Of a stretch of 64,000 nt of DNA, positions 44,734-53,085 are shown piece after piece (position 1 is the stretch's first letter; each line of letters opens with the position of its first letter). Below the pieces are notes generated by a model. It saw only the letters and a program-made list of their open reading frames with translations. It made no database searches and had not been told where the DNA came from. A program made the translations under genes and the position numbers. Source of the stretch: RGUW01 sp040399325 (GTDB lineage: Bacteria; Cyanobacteriota; Cyanobacteriia; PCC-6307; Cyanobiaceae); NCBI GenBank assembly GCA_040399325.1, contig JBBASJ010000003.1, positions 9,397 through 73,396 on the forward strand, given 5' to 3'.

Positions 44734-46140
44734 ATGAACAGGAGCCCCGCAGCCCAGACCTGGAGCCGCCTGCAGCACTGGCGGCACCGGCTCACGGTTC
44801 CCCAGTTCACGGCGGTCACGGGTCTGCTGGTGATCGCCGCCGGCACGGTGATCCTGGCCTCACCCCTGTGTTCCACCGATGCGGTCGGCCTGTGGGAAGC
44901 CCTGTTCACGGTGACCTCCGCGATCACCGTGACCGGGCTGTCGATCATTGATGTGAGTAGGGATCTGACGCCGATCGGGCAGGGGGCCCTGGCTGGGCTG
45001 ATCATGGTGGGGGGCCTGGGCCTGATGGCCATCACCACCTTTCTGCAGGGATTCGTGCAGGGACGCAGCGGCCTGCGTCAGCGCCTCGACAAAGGCCGTG
45101 CCCTCGACGAATTCGGCGTCGGCGGCATCGGCCCCACCTTTCATCAGATCCTGATCACCGCCAGCTGCCTGATCGGCCTGGGAACCCTGATTCTCTACAG
45201 CTTCGGTTTCACCGACATTGAGAACCGGGGCGCCCGGCTGTGGGCCGCCCTGTTCCACTGCATCAGCGCCTACAACAACGCCGGCTTCGGCCTCTGGGCC
45301 GACAACCTGGTGGGTTACCAGGTCAATGCCGTGGTCTGCGGCGTGATCGGCTCCCTGATCGTGATGGGCGGCATCGGCTGGCGGGTCACCAACGACCTGT
45401 TGAACTTCAAATTTCGATTGCGGCGGTTGCGCCACCTGAGCCTGCATACCCGCCTGGTGCTGCGCTCCACCGCGCTGCTGATCGCCATCGGCACCCTGGG
45501 GCTGCTGTTCACCGAACAGTTCAGCCCCGATGGTGTGGTGCAGAAACTGGGGCTGCTGCCCCGCCTGCAGGTGACCCTGTTTCAGTCGATCACCACCCGC
45601 ACCGCGGGCTTCAACACGGTGCCGTTGTCGATCGAGACGATCTCCGACGCCGGCCTGCTGCTGATGATCCTGTTGATGTTCATCGGCGCCAGTCCGGGGG
45701 GCACCGGCGGCGGCATCAAGACCACCACGTTTGCGGTGCTGATCGGCGCCACCCGCTCGACACTGCAGAACCGTGAAGGGGTGGTGATCCGCAACCGGCT
45801 GATCCCGGCGTCGGTGGTGCTCAAGGCGATCGGCACGGCCCTGGCCTCAGCCATTTTTGTGGTGCTCATGACCCTGCTGCTGGGGATCGGCGAAACGGTC
45901 AACGGTCAGGCGGCCGGCGGCACCTTCAGCTTTCTGGAGAACCTGTTCACCTGCATGTCGGCCTTCGGCACGGTGGGGCTGGATCTGGGCGTGACCGCCA
46001 ATCTGGGCCGCTGGAGTCAGCTGGTGCTGATGGTCTGCATGTTTGTGGGGCGGCTGGGAATTCTGCTGATGCTGTCGGCGATCTACGGCAATCGCCCCCC
46101 ATCGAGGGTCGGCTACCCCCGCGAAGAGGTGTACCTCTGA
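44734..46140 (+). CDS. ktrB: KtrB/TrkH-type K+ (Na+/K+) transporter
   Basis: 468 residues from ATG 44734 (ATG 44710 is in frame). Eight-plus membrane helices in four M1-P-M2 units; selectivity-filter glycines appear in AITVTGLSIIDVS, SAYNNAGFGLW, TTRTAGFNTVPLS and MSAFGTVGLDLGV, of which the first-position Gly pattern fits KtrB. The gating loop ASPGGTGGGIKTTTFAV is also canonical. KtrB needs the RCK subunit KtrA; no ktrA is in this window, although the next gene carries RCK-C-like domains. It takes up K+ with Na+ coupling and matters for osmoadaptation. Confidence 0.92.
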   Translation: MNRSPAAQTWSRLQHWRHRLTVPQFTAVTGLLVIAAGTVILASPLCSTDAVGLWEALFTVTSAITVTGLSIIDVSRDLTPIGQGALAGLIMVGGLGLMAITTFLQGFVQGRSGLRQRLDKGRALDEFGVGGIGPTFHQILITASCLIGLGTLILYSFGFTDIENRGARLWAALFHCISAYNNAGFGLWADNLVGYQVNAVVCGVIGSLIVMGGIGWRVTNDLLNFKFRLRRLRHLSLHTRLVLRSTALLIAIGTLGLLFTEQFSPDGVVQKLGLLPRLQVTLFQSITTRTAGFNTVPLSIETISDAGLLLMILLMFIGASPGGTGGGIKTTTFAVLIGATRSTLQNREGVVIRNRLIPASVVLKAIGTALASAIFVVLMTLLLGIGETVNGQAAGGTFSFLENLFTCMSAFGTVGLDLGVTANLGRWSQLVLMVCMFVGRLGILLMLSAIYGNRPPSRVGYPREEVYL

Positions 46141-46203
46141 AGGGCAGACCAGCCCAGGAGCGCAAGAGATGGCGCGAACGGCGAATTAGCACTGTTTCCC
46201 GGT

Positions 46204-46227
46204 CGTCTTTGCGTGTTAAAAAAGACG
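46204..46227 (+). promoter_or_regulatory. 7-bp inverted repeat abutting the SLC13 start codon
   Basis: CGTCTTT (46204-46210) and AAAGACG (46221-46227) can form a hairpin with a 10-base loop that ends one base before the ATG of the SLC13-like gene at 46229. No clear Shine-Dalgarno is visible. Such a structure could control translation start or be a binding site; the meaning is inference. Confidence 0.4.
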
Positions 46228-46228
46228 C

Positions 46229-48031
46229 ATGCTTGACCTCCTTGCTTCGATCTCGACCGGCGGCTGGATCACCCTGGCGGTGCTGGCCGGATCGGTGGTG
46301 CTGTTCATCGGCGGCTGGCTCGCGCCCGAAATCACCGGCCTGCTGGCAGCCGCGCTGCTGATCGTGACCGGGGTGCTCAAACCCGGCGAGGCGCTCGAAG
46401 GGTTCGGCAGCCCGGCCCTGATCACCCTGATGGGTCTGTTTGCCCTCTCTTCAGGCTTGTTTCGCTCGGGGGCCCTCGACCGGCTGCGCGCCCTGATCGG
46501 TTCGGATGCGGTGCGCAGCCCCAAGCGCATGATCGCCCTGATGGTGGCCGCCGTTGCACCGGTCTCGGCCTTCGTGCCCAACACCCCGATCGTGGCTTCC
46601 CTGCTGCCGGTGGTCGAGGGCTGGTGCCAGCGCCGCGGCATCTCGCCCTCCAAAGTGCTGCTGCCCCTGTCGTTTGCCACGGTGCTGGGGGGCACCATGA
46701 CCCTGCTGGGCAGTTCGGTGAACCTGCTGGCCAGCGAGGTCAGCAGCAAGCTGGGCTATGGCGCCTTCGGCCTGTTCGGCTTCAGCGCCATCGGCATCGG
46801 GGTGTGGCTCGGGGGCGGGGTGGTGATGGTGCTGCTGGCCGATCGGTTTCTGCCCGATCGCGGCCGCAACGACGACGATCTGGTCGGCAATCTGGCCAGC
46901 AGCGGCTATCTGACCGAGGTCAGGATCCCGGCCGGTTCAGAACTGATCGGCCAGTCGCTGCATGGCAGCCGTCTGCAACGGCGCTTTGACCTCGACGTGC
47001 TGGAGCTGCACCGCGGCAGCGAGCGGTTTCTGCCACCCCTGGCCGACCGAACCCTGGCGCTCGAAGACCGGCTGCTGCTGCGCTGCAGCCGCGAAGACCT
47101 GCTGCGCCTGCAGCAGGACCACACGATCGAGCTGGCCCCCGTGCCCGACACCCAGCCCAGAACCGACCAGCAGAACAACCAGCGCACGGTCGAGGTGCTG
47201 CTGCCGGCAGGATCGACCCTGGCGGGCGACTGCCTGCGGGATCTGCGCTTCCGGCAGCGCTACAACGTCACGGTGCTGGCCCTGCGGCGTGGCAACGCGG
47301 TGATCCGCGAGCGTCTCGGCCGGGCCCAGCTGCGCGAGGGCGACGTGCTGCTGCTGCAGGGCCCCAAGGATGCCATCCGCGGCCTTCAGGCCAACAATGA
47401 TCTGGTGGTGCTGGAACAGCTGGAAAAGGATCTGCCGACCGTGAGCCGCAAGCGCCTGGCCTTGCTGATCGCGGTTCTGGTGGTTCTGCTGCCGGCCTGC
47501 GATCTGATTCCACTGGTGGCCGCGGTGCTGCTGGGCACGGTGGCCATGGTGGCGACCGGCTGCCTGCGTGCCGGCGAGCTGCAGCGATCGATCCGCCTCG
47601 ATGTGATCCTGCTGCTGGGCTCGCTCTCCAGCTTCAGTGCCGCCCTGGAGAAGACCGGTCTGGCCGGTGCCCTGGCCCAGGGGTTGCTGCGGGGACTGCA
47701 CCGCTGGCCCGTGTATGCCGCCCTGCTGGTGGTGTTCTTGTTCACCACCCTGCTCACCGAAGTGATGAGCAACGCTGCCACGGTGGCCATGGTGATTCCG
47801 ATCGCCGGCCAGTTGGCCGTGGGACTGGAACAGCCTCCGATGGCCTTCATCTATGCGGTGCTGTTTGGTGCCAGCCAGAGTTTTCTGAGCCCGGTCGGCT
47901 ATCAGACCAACCTGATGGTGTTTGGCCCTGGCCGCTACCGCTTTCTGGACATCGCCCGTTACGGAGTCCCCCTCACCGTGACCATGACCCTGCTGGTCCC
48001 CTGGCTGATCTGCCGTCAATTCGGCCTGTGA
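46229..48031 (+). CDS. SLC13/DASS-type anion permease with two RCK-C domains
   Basis: 600 residues. N-terminal helices with LAPEITGLLAAALLIVTGVL and the signature SAFVPNTPIVASLLPVVEGW; the C-terminal half resumes with NAATVAMVIPIAGQL and ASQSFLSPVGYQTNLMVFGP. Between them (about residues 220-395) two TrkA-C/RCK-C-like domains, VRIPAGSELIGQSLHGSRL and VLLPAGSTLAGDCLRDLRF. This is the layout of sulfate/dicarboxylate permeases such as SAC1/SLT-like proteins and bacterial sulfate transporters. It may be a sulfate importer; the alternative is a K+-regulated anion transporter, given KtrB upstream (88 bp). Confidence 0.87.
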   Translation: MLDLLASISTGGWITLAVLAGSVVLFIGGWLAPEITGLLAAALLIVTGVLKPGEALEGFGSPALITLMGLFALSSGLFRSGALDRLRALIGSDAVRSPKRMIALMVAAVAPVSAFVPNTPIVASLLPVVEGWCQRRGISPSKVLLPLSFATVLGGTMTLLGSSVNLLASEVSSKLGYGAFGLFGFSAIGIGVWLGGGVVMVLLADRFLPDRGRNDDDLVGNLASSGYLTEVRIPAGSELIGQSLHGSRLQRRFDLDVLELHRGSERFLPPLADRTLALEDRLLLRCSREDLLRLQQDHTIELAPVPDTQPRTDQQNNQRTVEVLLPAGSTLAGDCLRDLRFRQRYNVTVLALRRGNAVIRERLGRAQLREGDVLLLQGPKDAIRGLQANNDLVVLEQLEKDLPTVSRKRLALLIAVLVVLLPACDLIPLVAAVLLGTVAMVATGCLRAGELQRSIRLDVILLLGSLSSFSAALEKTGLAGALAQGLLRGLHRWPVYAALLVVFLFTTLLTEVMSNAATVAMVIPIAGQLAVGLEQPPMAFIYAVLFGASQSFLSPVGYQTNLMVFGPGRYRFLDIARYGVPLTVTMTLLVPWLICRQFGL

Positions 48032-48040
48032 GGGACGGTG

Positions 48041-49126
48041 TCAGCCGCCGCGCAGGCGCTGCCGGCGCCAGCTGAGCACCTCGGTGACCAGGAACACCAT
48101 CACCAATGGAATCACCAGAACCAGCACAGCCACGCGGAACGTGTTGAGCAGGTCCCCACCGCTGGTCACTTCGATCAGCTGGTCGACCAGATAAAGCACA
48201 TAAAGCACCACGAGCAGGAAGCCTTCACGGCGACGAATCACCCCGCCGGTCCAGAAAATGGGCAGGCAGGCCAGGGTGGTGGCGATCATCAGTGGCAGAT
48301 CGCGATTGATCAGAATCGGCTCGGCCACCAGGCCATCGCCCGAGAAGGTGGCACACAGACCAAGGATCAGCAGCTGGTTGATGATGTTGCTGCCAACCAC
48401 GTTGCCGATGGCGATGTCGGCCTTGCCGCGATAGGCCGCCACCACCGAGGTCACCAGCTCGGGCATCGAGGTGCCGGCCGCCACGATGGTGATGCCCACC
48501 ACGGTTTCAGGAATCTGCAGCAGGGCCGCCGCCGCCTCGGCACCGCGCACCAGGATCTGCGACCCGATCACCAACAACACCAGGCCGATCGCCAGCTTGC
48601 CCAGAGCCACCGGCACCGTGCTGGTCTCATCGATGGCAAAGGCATCGGCCTCATCGGGGTTGTCGACGGCCGTCTCGGTGGCGGTGCGGCACTCCCAGAC
48701 GATGTTGATCACCAGGGCCGTGAGCAGGGCCACCCCCGCCTGCCAGTAGAGCCGCCCGCCGGCAGCCATGCCCCAGACCGCCATCGAAACGGCCAGCAGC
48801 AGTGGCACATCGCGGCGCACCAGCCGGCTCTTCACCCGCAACGGCATCACCAGGGAGCTGAGGCCCAGCACGATCAGCACGTTGAAGATGTTGCTGCCGA
48901 CGATGTTGGTGATGGCGATTCCGTCGTTGTCCTGAACCGTCGAGATCAGGCTCACGAACAGTTCAGGGGCGCTGGTACCCAGCGACACCAGGGTCAGACC
49001 GATCACGATCTGGGGAATGCCCAGCATCAGCGAGATCGCGACCGACCCGGCCACAAAGAACTCACCGCCGCCGAACAGCAACAGAATGCCGACAACAATC
49101 TGAATCACACTGGGCAGATAGGTCAT
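48041..49126 (-). CDS. CaCA-family Na+/Ca2+ (K+-independent) exchanger
   Basis: 361 residues, ten or eleven membrane helices in two inverted repeats. Alpha-1 repeat: LVSLGTSAPELFVSLISTV and TNIVGSNIFNVLIVLG; alpha-2: VAAGTSMPELVTSVVAAYRG and GNVVGSNIINQLLILGLC, the GTS-x-PE and GSN motifs of the YrbG/CaCA branch. It exchanges Ca2+ (perhaps with Na+ or H+) across the membrane. Converges with the SLC13 gene. Forms with its neighbours a cation/anion transport block. Confidence 0.92.
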   Translation of the reverse strand: MTYLPSVIQIVVGILLLFGGGEFFVAGSVAISLMLGIPQIVIGLTLVSLGTSAPELFVSLISTVQDNDGIAITNIVGSNIFNVLIVLGLSSLVMPLRVKSRLVRRDVPLLLAVSMAVWGMAAGGRLYWQAGVALLTALVINIVWECRTATETAVDNPDEADAFAIDETSTVPVALGKLAIGLVLLVIGSQILVRGAEAAAALLQIPETVVGITIVAAGTSMPELVTSVVAAYRGKADIAIGNVVGSNIINQLLILGLCATFSGDGLVAEPILINRDLPLMIATTLACLPIFWTGGVIRRREGFLLVVLYVLYLVDQLIEVTSGGDLLNTFRVAVLVLVIPLVMVFLVTEVLSWRRQRLRGG

Positions 49127-49211
49127 CGCACCTCAAACAGGCAGATGACAGCAGGCTATCAGCCGCCTTTCCCGCGCCAGAACAGCGCCAGAGCGTCAAC
49201 GAAGAACCGCG

Positions 49212-49385
49212 TCACGAAGAAGGGTTGGCTTTCTTCGCCACATCGAGGTCATAGGCATGTTTGTGCTGCAGGTAAAAATCAAGCGCCTCAAGAACAACCG
49301 TGCCAAATGACTTAGCCTCAAGGATCGCTAACAGACGCAGCGCACGATGCATTTCATCAGCCACTGAAACCGTGATTCTTCGCAT
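49212..49385 (-). CDS. Orphan ribbon-helix-helix (CopG-like) protein
   Basis: 57 residues from ATG 49385. The sequence begins MRRITVSVADEMHRALRLLA and then ILEAKSFGTVVLEALDFYL, a standard RHH DNA-binding module (strand, helix, helix), as in antitoxins. No toxin gene lies on either side: upstream is a spacer without a frame, downstream the CaCA exchanger. Base composition is lower in G+C than its neighbours. It may be an orphan antitoxin or a small repressor; its promoter would be in the A+T-richer spacer 49386-49530, which otherwise shows nothing. Confidence 0.72.
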   Translation of the reverse strand: MRRITVSVADEMHRALRLLAILEAKSFGTVVLEALDFYLQHKHAYDLDVAKKANPSS

Positions 49386-49530
49386 TGACCAGCGTCGATC
49401 CGCAACAAAAAAGAGAGCATAAGTCAAAACTATTAGGCATTACTGTGAAAGCAGAAATGCAGATTTGCAGCACCTCAGCTATAACTGTGAAGTCCCTTGA
49501 CCGCTTGTGCATCGCTGCCATGCAGCCGGC

Positions 49531-49764
49531 TCAGCAGGTCCCGCCCGAGCGCGGTGCTGCGCTGGCGTAGCCCGGATCCAGCCAGCATCGCGGCAGAGGC
49601 TCGCCCGAAGGAAACCGCAACTCGGCCTTGAGAAACGACTCGGGATCCTGCAGTTCTTCGCCCGCGTGGAAGCGGCCTTCCACCCGCAACGCAAACGGAT
49701 CCATCAGGGGCTTCAGCTGCCCCACCTCAACGAGGCTGCCGTCGGGGCAATAGGTCAGAAACAT
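49531..49764 (-). CDS. Small conserved-looking protein
   Basis: 77 residues from ATG 49764 (frame open to 49800). Reads as one compact domain: FLTYCPDGSLVEVGQLKPLM and AGEELQDPESFLKAELRFPS, with several Pro and acidic residues and one N-terminal Cys. Similar small proteins of unknown function occur in picocyanobacteria (my impression, not checked). 145 bp separate it from the RHH gene. Confidence 0.55.
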   Translation of the reverse strand: MFLTYCPDGSLVEVGQLKPLMDPFALRVEGRFHAGEELQDPESFLKAELRFPSGEPLPRCWLDPGYASAAPRSGGTC

Positions 49765-49952
49765 GCGCAGCGCGGGGCAAGGGAACACGGTCCGCCCCAA
49801 CCTCCCAGCTCCGGCATGCGCGCGGGTCTCGGCTCAGCAACACCGCTGGCCATGCGCCGCAGTTCTCTTCACCACTGCGGCATCGGGCCGTCAGCCCGGG
49901 CTGGCACCGTTACACCCGGCAGGCATTCAGCCGCCAAGGCCTGATTTCCACC

Positions 49953-50480
49953 ATGCCCCTGTTCAGCACCCATCGCCCCGCCCGACTCTGGCTTGCGCCA
50001 CTGCTGCTGGTTCCCGGCCTGATCGGCAATGTCTGCGCCGCGGGCGCTGCCCAGGTGGGCACCAGCCAGGGGGTGAACTTCGGCCAGGCCGTGATCAACA
50101 GCTCGTGCACCGTGACCACCGGCGATGGATCGATCGGCGTACGCACCAACCGCAGCCTGATCACCTCCGACAGCGCCGAAACGGGCAATTTCACCGGTAC
50201 CCGGGCCGCGGCCTCGATCTCGGCCCTGAGCAACCTCACCGACAGCGCCGTTCTCAAGGTGGAGAACCCCACCCTGGGTGGCGGCACAGCGGCAAGCAGC
50301 GCGCAGGTCAAAGTTGGGACCACTGGCGCCACCTGGGGAGCTGCGGGCGAGGTCAGACTCGGAGCCGACGGCACCCTTGAGAGCACCCCGGTGCATGTGC
50401 GCTTCAGCACCACCGACAACAACAGTCGCTTCGCCACCGGCACCTACACCGCCAGTGCCACGGTGAGCTGCTACGAATGA
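49953..50480 (+). CDS. Secreted fibre-subunit-like protein (gene 1 of 3)
   Basis: 175 residues with a signal peptide (LWLAPLLLVPGLIGNVCA-AGAAQ). The mature part has a Cys near its start (INSSCTVTTGDGS) and a Cys in the last five residues (TASATVSCYE), with long beta-strand-like Thr/Ser/Ala/Gly-rich stretches between (VKVGTTGATWGAAGEVRL). A Cys pair joining the two ends of an Ig-like beta-sandwich is the pattern of chaperone-usher and spore-coat-U subunits. The stop overlaps the next start as ATGA. The family is not one I can name; the fibre-subunit role is inference. Confidence 0.6.
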   Translation: MPLFSTHRPARLWLAPLLLVPGLIGNVCAAGAAQVGTSQGVNFGQAVINSSCTVTTGDGSIGVRTNRSLITSDSAETGNFTGTRAAASISALSNLTDSAVLKVENPTLGGGTAASSAQVKVGTTGATWGAAGEVRLGADGTLESTPVHVRFSTTDNNSRFATGTYTASATVSCYE

Positions 50481-50926
50481 CCCTGTTGGCGAGGCCCCTA
50501 CGGCGGGGTCTGGCGGCTCTGGGGCTGGTGCTGCTCGGCATGCCGAGCGGGCCGGCCCTGGCCTTCGGCCAGACGCCCCTCAGCCTGAGCGAGCGCAGAG
50601 GTGTCGTACAGCTCAATAATCCGGGCCAACGCAGCCTTCGCCTCCACCTGCAGGTGTTTGCCGCGGTGCCGCAGCAGGGCCGCGCCAGCGCCGCCCTCAC
50701 CCCCCTGCCGCTCGAGCAGGCCGAGCGACTGATCCGCCTGCGTCCCAGCCAGTTCCGGCTGGCGCCAGGAGCGAGCCGCACTGTTTCCTACACCGTTCTC
50801 GATCCCAGCCAGGACTTCTTCTTATGTGGCGTCTCGCTTCAGGGACTGTTCACCGTGCGGGTGTGCTCGCGCTGGCGCTCGGCGGCGGCAGCCTCTGCGG
50901 CAGCCTTCCCTGGCAAGGCGCCTTAG
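50477..50926 (+). CDS. Secreted PapD-chaperone-like protein (gene 2 of 3)
   Basis: Up to 149 residues with a signal peptide (LAALGLVLLGMPSGPALA). The mature domain reads SLSERRGVVQLNNPGQRSLR, then LHLQVFAAVPQQG and RLRPSQFRLAPGASRTVSYT, which follows the N-terminal Ig domain of fimbrial chaperones: an edge strand with NPG, an alternating hydrophobic strand, and 'P-x-Q-F-R-L-x-P-G-x-S-R-T-V'. The second chaperone domain is missing. The ORF continues for 102 bases into gene 3 in another frame; the last ~30 residues (Ala/Ser-rich) may be spurious. It should fold or cap the gene 1 product. Confidence 0.62.
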   Translation: MTLLARPLRRGLAALGLVLLGMPSGPALAFGQTPLSLSERRGVVQLNNPGQRSLRLHLQVFAAVPQQGRASAALTPLPLEQAERLIRLRPSQFRLAPGASRTVSYTVLDPSQDFFLCGVSLQGLFTVRVCSRWRSAAAASAAAFPGKAP

Positions 50927-51429
50927 CGCAGATCTTTCTGGCTCCGACCCAGCAGTTTCCCCAGGGCTCACGGGTCTCGATCGACCTGGGGGGCCTGCGC
51001 TGCAACGCCGATGGCGGCGCGCTGCCGAGCCTCTCGCTCTCGGCCGGGGCCTACCCCGACCAGTGGGGCAACAACGTCAACGTTGCCCCCAACGCCAGCA
51101 GCAGCATCGGCAACCAGAGCAGCCTGCTGGCCCTGGTGACGCTCAACATCCCGCTGGCCCGCAGCCGCAGTGAGTTCAGCTGTCAGACCCTGCTCAAGGA
51201 CGCCCAGATCAAGGCCCGGATCGACAATCTGCGCCTGCTTGTCGAGGAGAACGTGATCAGCGAAAGCCAGTACCAGAAGGCCCTGCGATCCCTGTTCGGG
51301 GCGCAGTTCGTCGAGCTGGGCGCCAACGCCGCCAACCCAGCGGCCGGTGTGTCGGTGGTGCTGCCCTCAGCGGGCCAGAACGCGGGGGATCTGGGCCAGG
51401 CAGGTGGTGGCCGCCCGCGACAGCCGTGA
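50824..51429 (+). CDS. Secreted protein of the same cluster (gene 3 of 3)
   Basis: 201 residues from ATG 50824; a GTG at 50863 would shorten the overlap with gene 2. Signal peptide (VLALALGGGSLCGSLPWQGALA) then IFLAPTQQFPQGSRVSIDLG. It has two cysteines (GGLRCNADGG, SEFSCQTLL), an Asn/Ser-rich middle (NVNVAPNASSSIGNQSSLL), a helix (ARIDNLRLLVEENVISESQ) and a Gly/Gln-rich tail. The overlap of 103 bp with gene 2 and the shared theme suggest joint function. Its 3' end overlaps umuC on the opposite strand by 63 bp. No family known. Confidence 0.6.
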   Translation: MWRLASGTVHRAGVLALALGGGSLCGSLPWQGALAQIFLAPTQQFPQGSRVSIDLGGLRCNADGGALPSLSLSAGAYPDQWGNNVNVAPNASSSIGNQSSLLALVTLNIPLARSRSEFSCQTLLKDAQIKARIDNLRLLVEENVISESQYQKALRSLFGAQFVELGANAANPAAGVSVVLPSAGQNAGDLGQAGGGRPRQP

Positions 51430-52647
51430 ACGGCGCATGGCCCAGGCGGGCTGCAGGCCGCAGGCGGCCCACTGCACGGCGCCGCGGCCATAGCGCCGGT
51501 TGAGCCCATCGATCACCGCCATCAGCCGCTCACGGCGCTGCTGCTGCTCGGGGGTGGTGGGCACCAGCAGGTGGTGCTGCAGCAGGTCATCGGGTTGCAG
51601 CTGTTGCAGCAGCACACCGGCCTTGACCAGAGCCCTGTGGGGGCGAAACAGGCGCTCGGCCAGGGGCAGGGCCGCCGCCAGCAGCACGGCCGTGTCGTTG
51701 CTGGCCAGGGGCAGGGTCACCGTCGCCGAGGCGCTGTAGAAGCTGGCGGGTGCAAACGGACTCGTGCGGGCAAACACGGTGATGGCGCCGGCCCGCTGGC
51801 GCTGCTGGCGCAGCTTCTCGGCCGCCCGCACCAGGTAGGTGGCGATCGCCTCGCGCAGCTGCGCGAGGCTCTGCACCGGCTCGCTGAAACTGCGGCTGAC
51901 GCAGGTCTCCTGCTTGGCCGGCGCCACGCTGATCAGCGGCAGACAGGCGTGACCCTGCAGCTCCTGCTGCAGCCGCAGCCCCACCACACCGCACTGGCGG
52001 CGCAGCTCGCCGGCCGGCATGTCGCGCAGGGCGCGGGCATGGGCCACCCCCCGCAGGCGACACCAACGGGCCAGGCGCCGGCCGATGCCCCAGACCTCTT
52101 CAATGGCGATGGTCTCGAGCAGGGCCTCGACATCGGCGACGGCGGCCAGATCGAGCACGCCACCACGGGCTGGATCGACCTTGGCAGCCCGGTTGGCGAT
52201 CTTGGCCAGCACCTTGGTGCCGGCGATGCCCACCGCCACCGGCAGCCCCAGATGGCAGAGCACCTGGCGGCGCAGGGCACGACCCCAGTCGCTCAGATCG
52301 CCGCCGGCAGGCCTGTGCAACAGCCCGAAGGCCTCGTCGATCGAGTAGATCTCGAGGCTCTCGACCCAGCGCTCCAGCGTGCTCATCAGCCGCTGGCTCA
52401 TGTCGGCGTAGAGGGCGTAGTTGGAACTGCGCACCACGACCCCGTGGCGCTCGAGCTGGGCGCGCACCTTGAAATAGGGCGTGCCCATGGCGATGCCCAG
52501 GGCGCGGGCCTCGGCACTGCGCGAAACGATGCAACCGTCGTTGTTGGAGAGCACCACCAACGGGCGGCCGATCACGGCCGGATCGACCACCGCCTCGCAG
52601 GAGGCATAGAAGTTGTTGCCATCGATGAGCACCGTGGCCAGCGCCAT
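51367..52647 (-). CDS. umuC: UmuC-like Y-family DNA polymerase
   Basis: 426 residues, standard UmuC length. Error-prone translesion synthesis polymerase. Catalytic Asp in ATVLIDGNNFYASCEAVVD; GRPLVVLSNNDGCIVSRSAEA (steric-gate and finger region); palm acidic pair in EIYSIDEAFGLL; helix-hairpin-helix in EEVWGIGRRLARW; then the little-finger domain and a C-terminal UmuD-binding tail with RRYGRGAVQWAACGL. It starts 9 bp after the short umuD gene, so the two form an operon behind a LexA box. Its 3' end overlaps gene 3 of the secreted cluster. Confidence 0.94.
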   Translation of the reverse strand: MALATVLIDGNNFYASCEAVVDPAVIGRPLVVLSNNDGCIVSRSAEARALGIAMGTPYFKVRAQLERHGVVVRSSNYALYADMSQRLMSTLERWVESLEIYSIDEAFGLLHRPAGGDLSDWGRALRRQVLCHLGLPVAVGIAGTKVLAKIANRAAKVDPARGGVLDLAAVADVEALLETIAIEEVWGIGRRLARWCRLRGVAHARALRDMPAGELRRQCGVVGLRLQQELQGHACLPLISVAPAKQETCVSRSFSEPVQSLAQLREAIATYLVRAAEKLRQQRQRAGAITVFARTSPFAPASFYSASATVTLPLASNDTAVLLAAALPLAERLFRPHRALVKAGVLLQQLQPDDLLQHHLLVPTTPEQQQRRERLMAVIDGLNRRYGRGAVQWAACGLQPAWAMRRSRLSRAATTCLAQIPRVLAR

Positions 52648-52656
52648 ACCCCCCTC

Positions 52657-52971
52657 TCAACAGCACCGGATCACGCAGCGGGCGACCCCCAGCAGCTGAT
52701 GGTCGCCATCGGCCGGCAACGGCAGCAGCGGATAGGCCGGATGGGCCGCTGCCAGGGCCAGGCCACCCCGCCAGCGCACCAGGCGCTTGACGGTGAAGCC
52801 GTCGCCGAGCCGCGCCACCACCACCTGACCCGGCCGGGGCTCAAGACCGCAGTCGACCACCAGCAGGTCGCCATCGCCGATACCAGCCCCCTGCATCGAG
52901 ACACCCCCAACCCGCAGCAGCACGGTGCAGCCAGGGTCACGCACCAGCAAGGCAGCCAGATCGAGGCCCAG
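52657..52971 (-). CDS. umuD: Short UmuD'-like protein with intact Ser-Lys dyad
   Basis: 97 residues from TTG 52950 or 104 from a CTG at 52971, the latter well placed 6 bases after GGGGAG; an in-frame TAG lies just upstream, so it cannot be longer than ~112. The LexA/UmuD S24 peptidase core is complete: nucleophile Ser in LLRVGGVSMQGAGIGDGDLL and general-base Lys 37 residues on in DGFTVKRLVRW, the E. coli S60-K97 spacing. What is missing is the N-terminal arm with the (A/C)-G cleavage site; the product is born as a UmuD' -like form. Promoter with LexA box at 53001-53014. Operon with umuC. Confidence 0.85.
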   Translation of the reverse strand: MGLDLAALLVRDPGCTVLLRVGGVSMQGAGIGDGDLLVVDCGLEPRPGQVVVARLGDGFTVKRLVRWRGGLALAAAHPAYPLLPLPADGDHQLLGVARCVIRCC

Positions 52972-53000
52972 GGCAAGCTCCCCACGACAGACCCCAGACT

Positions 53001-53014
53001 AGTACATCTGTACG
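53001..53014 (-). promoter_or_regulatory. LexA (SOS) box of the umuD'-umuC operon
   Basis: AGTACATCTGTACG matches the cyanobacterial LexA consensus RGTACNNNDGTWCB at every position. It is 29 bases upstream of the CTG start of the short umuD and 50 from the TTG. So the operon should be repressed by LexA and induced by DNA damage. Confidence 0.85.
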
Positions 53015-53085
53015 AGGCGACTGATGCAACAGCCGCACTCCAAGGTGGCCCTCAGCGACGCGGCGCCGGACCGGCTTCAGTCAAG

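Noticed and set aside
46141..46190. Short ATG frame after ktrB as a ktrA remnant
   Set aside because: Only six codons (MARTAN) before a stop; too short to call a remnant of ktrA.
49212..49385. Complete toxin-antitoxin locus around the RHH gene
   Set aside because: No toxin-like frame is found on either side; only the RHH protein is supported.
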